This document shows, one piece after another, positions 63,301 to 64,000 of a DNA stretch of 64,000 bases. The stretch spans positions 5,768,501-5,832,500 of the forward strand of contig NC_135241.1 of assembly GCF_947623445.1 (NCBI RefSeq), written 5' to 3'. Position 1 is the stretch's first letter, and each line of letters opens with the position of its first letter. The position numbers and the translations under genes were made by a program. The stretch is from Clavelina lepadiformis (Eukaryota; Chordata; Ascidiacea; Aplousobranchia; Clavelinidae). A model generated the notes under the pieces. That model was not told the origin of the DNA, did not search any database, and saw only the letters and a list, made by a program, of their open reading frames with translations.

Positions 63301-64000
63301 AACGTTTACATTATTTTCATTCGTAAAAATACCCTTAAGTTTGCTGCAAAATGTACATGAAAGTAACTAAATTTAAAACAGTAATGTGTTTTGACCCATC
63401 ATAAGTGCACTTCTTTGTTGATATGTATTATTGTGTTTACATTTTATGAATGTGACAAAGTTTCCATTTGTCTTTCTTGTCGCCATGTAGTTTGTCACGG
63501 ACATAATCACCACATAAAATTGAGACCGTGGCCTCAACGTTCTTTGCTGAGGTTATTAGTGAAACACTTGACCTTTTGCTCTTATAATGAAGTGGGGGTT
63601 CTCCTAAATTCTATTACTGACGATTCTCAACCGGTCATAAAGGATGCTGTATCATTAATACTGATTATTGTTTTTGTCCCACTGGTATTGAAGATTAAAC
63701 TGAATTTGATGTCTGTAGCTGTGTATTTGAGGGTAACACAAAACATTTGCAATTCCTTTTCGTAAAACATTAGAAAATGTTAGCAAAAAACACAAATTTA
63801 ATCAAGTTGTAAAATGAGCACAAGCAAACTCTTTCGGCCATGCTTCGTGATTCTGGGTAAAAGACTGAAAACAGTAACATAGGTTGATTTGATTCCACCA
63901 ACGTGATGTAGCCAACTCCAATGCAAATCTAATTCACGTAAAACGGCTTGCATAAACACAACAGCCTTAGCGTGCACGATAACAATTAGTCGAAAATTCT
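57322..64000. other. Gene-poor DNA with several CRE palindromes, possible regulatory region
   Basis: No ORF here shows a recognisable domain or a supported exon chain. TGACGTCA occurs at 58872, 59390, 63046 and 63250. A GCCAATCAG (CCAAT-type) and a TGACTCAGC (AP-1/Maf-type) sequence lie at about 58614-58675. There is an imperfect 21-bp tandem duplication at 57453-57491 and (GGTT)4 at 62261-62276. This may be upstream control DNA of a gene beyond the window; that is inference. Confidence 0.35.
62261..62276. repeat. (GGTT)4 microsatellite
   Basis: Four perfect GGTT units. Confidence 0.9.

Noticed and set aside
63391-63765. 124-codon ORF near the right edge
   Set aside because: It begins with TTG and has no domain or splice support.

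Overview
The window looks like a piece of a compact animal nuclear genome, most likely an ascidian tunicate (Ciona or a relative). The grounds are many short GT-AG introns (often 70-500 bp), AT-rich intergenic DNA, animal genes (FE65/APBB, CCDC171, eEF2) beside an animal GH3 beta-xylosidase-like gene, and a very large ShKT/thrombospondin-repeat protein. The species call is inference. Exon models were joined by hand from splice signals and frame. All six protein genes lie on the + strand.

Layout: (1) 1-1653, the 3' end of an FE65/APBB-like adaptor gene (WW + two PTB domains) in one uninterrupted exon. (2) 2276-2960, a fold-back transposon with ~320-bp inverted arms and an 8-bp target duplication. 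(3) 3679-9534, a 14-exon secreted GH3 beta-xylosidase-like enzyme (801 aa). (4) 12180-18093, an 11-exon gene for a basic 900-aa protein that I do not recognise, carrying a 479-bp hAT-type element in intron 7. (5) 20231-32323, a ~37-exon gene for a secreted ~2250-aa mosaic protein: signal peptide, about 22 ShKT domains, a Ser/Thr-rich mucin-like stretch, about 13 thrombospondin type 1 repeats and a C-terminal discoidin (F5/8C) domain. Another diverged inverted-repeat element sits in one of its introns. (6) 34871-45169, a 31-exon CCDC171 orthologue (about 1316 aa). (7) 47095-47166, tRNA-Thr(UGU). (8) 47897-53043, eukaryotic elongation factor 2 (841 aa), with two related box C/D snoRNA candidates in separate introns. 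(9) 53044-64000, about 11 kb with no convincing gene; it holds CRE-type palindromes and possible regulatory DNA.

The genes do not form an obvious pathway. eEF2 and the tRNA serve translation, and the intronic snoRNAs would couple rRNA modification to eEF2 expression. The GH3 enzyme and the ShKT/TSP1/discoidin protein are both secreted and could act at the extracellular surface or tunic, but nothing in the sequence links them. The item most likely to be undescribed is the ShKT-mucin-TSP1-discoidin protein. The snoRNA pair and the three non-autonomous transposons are the other main discoveries.
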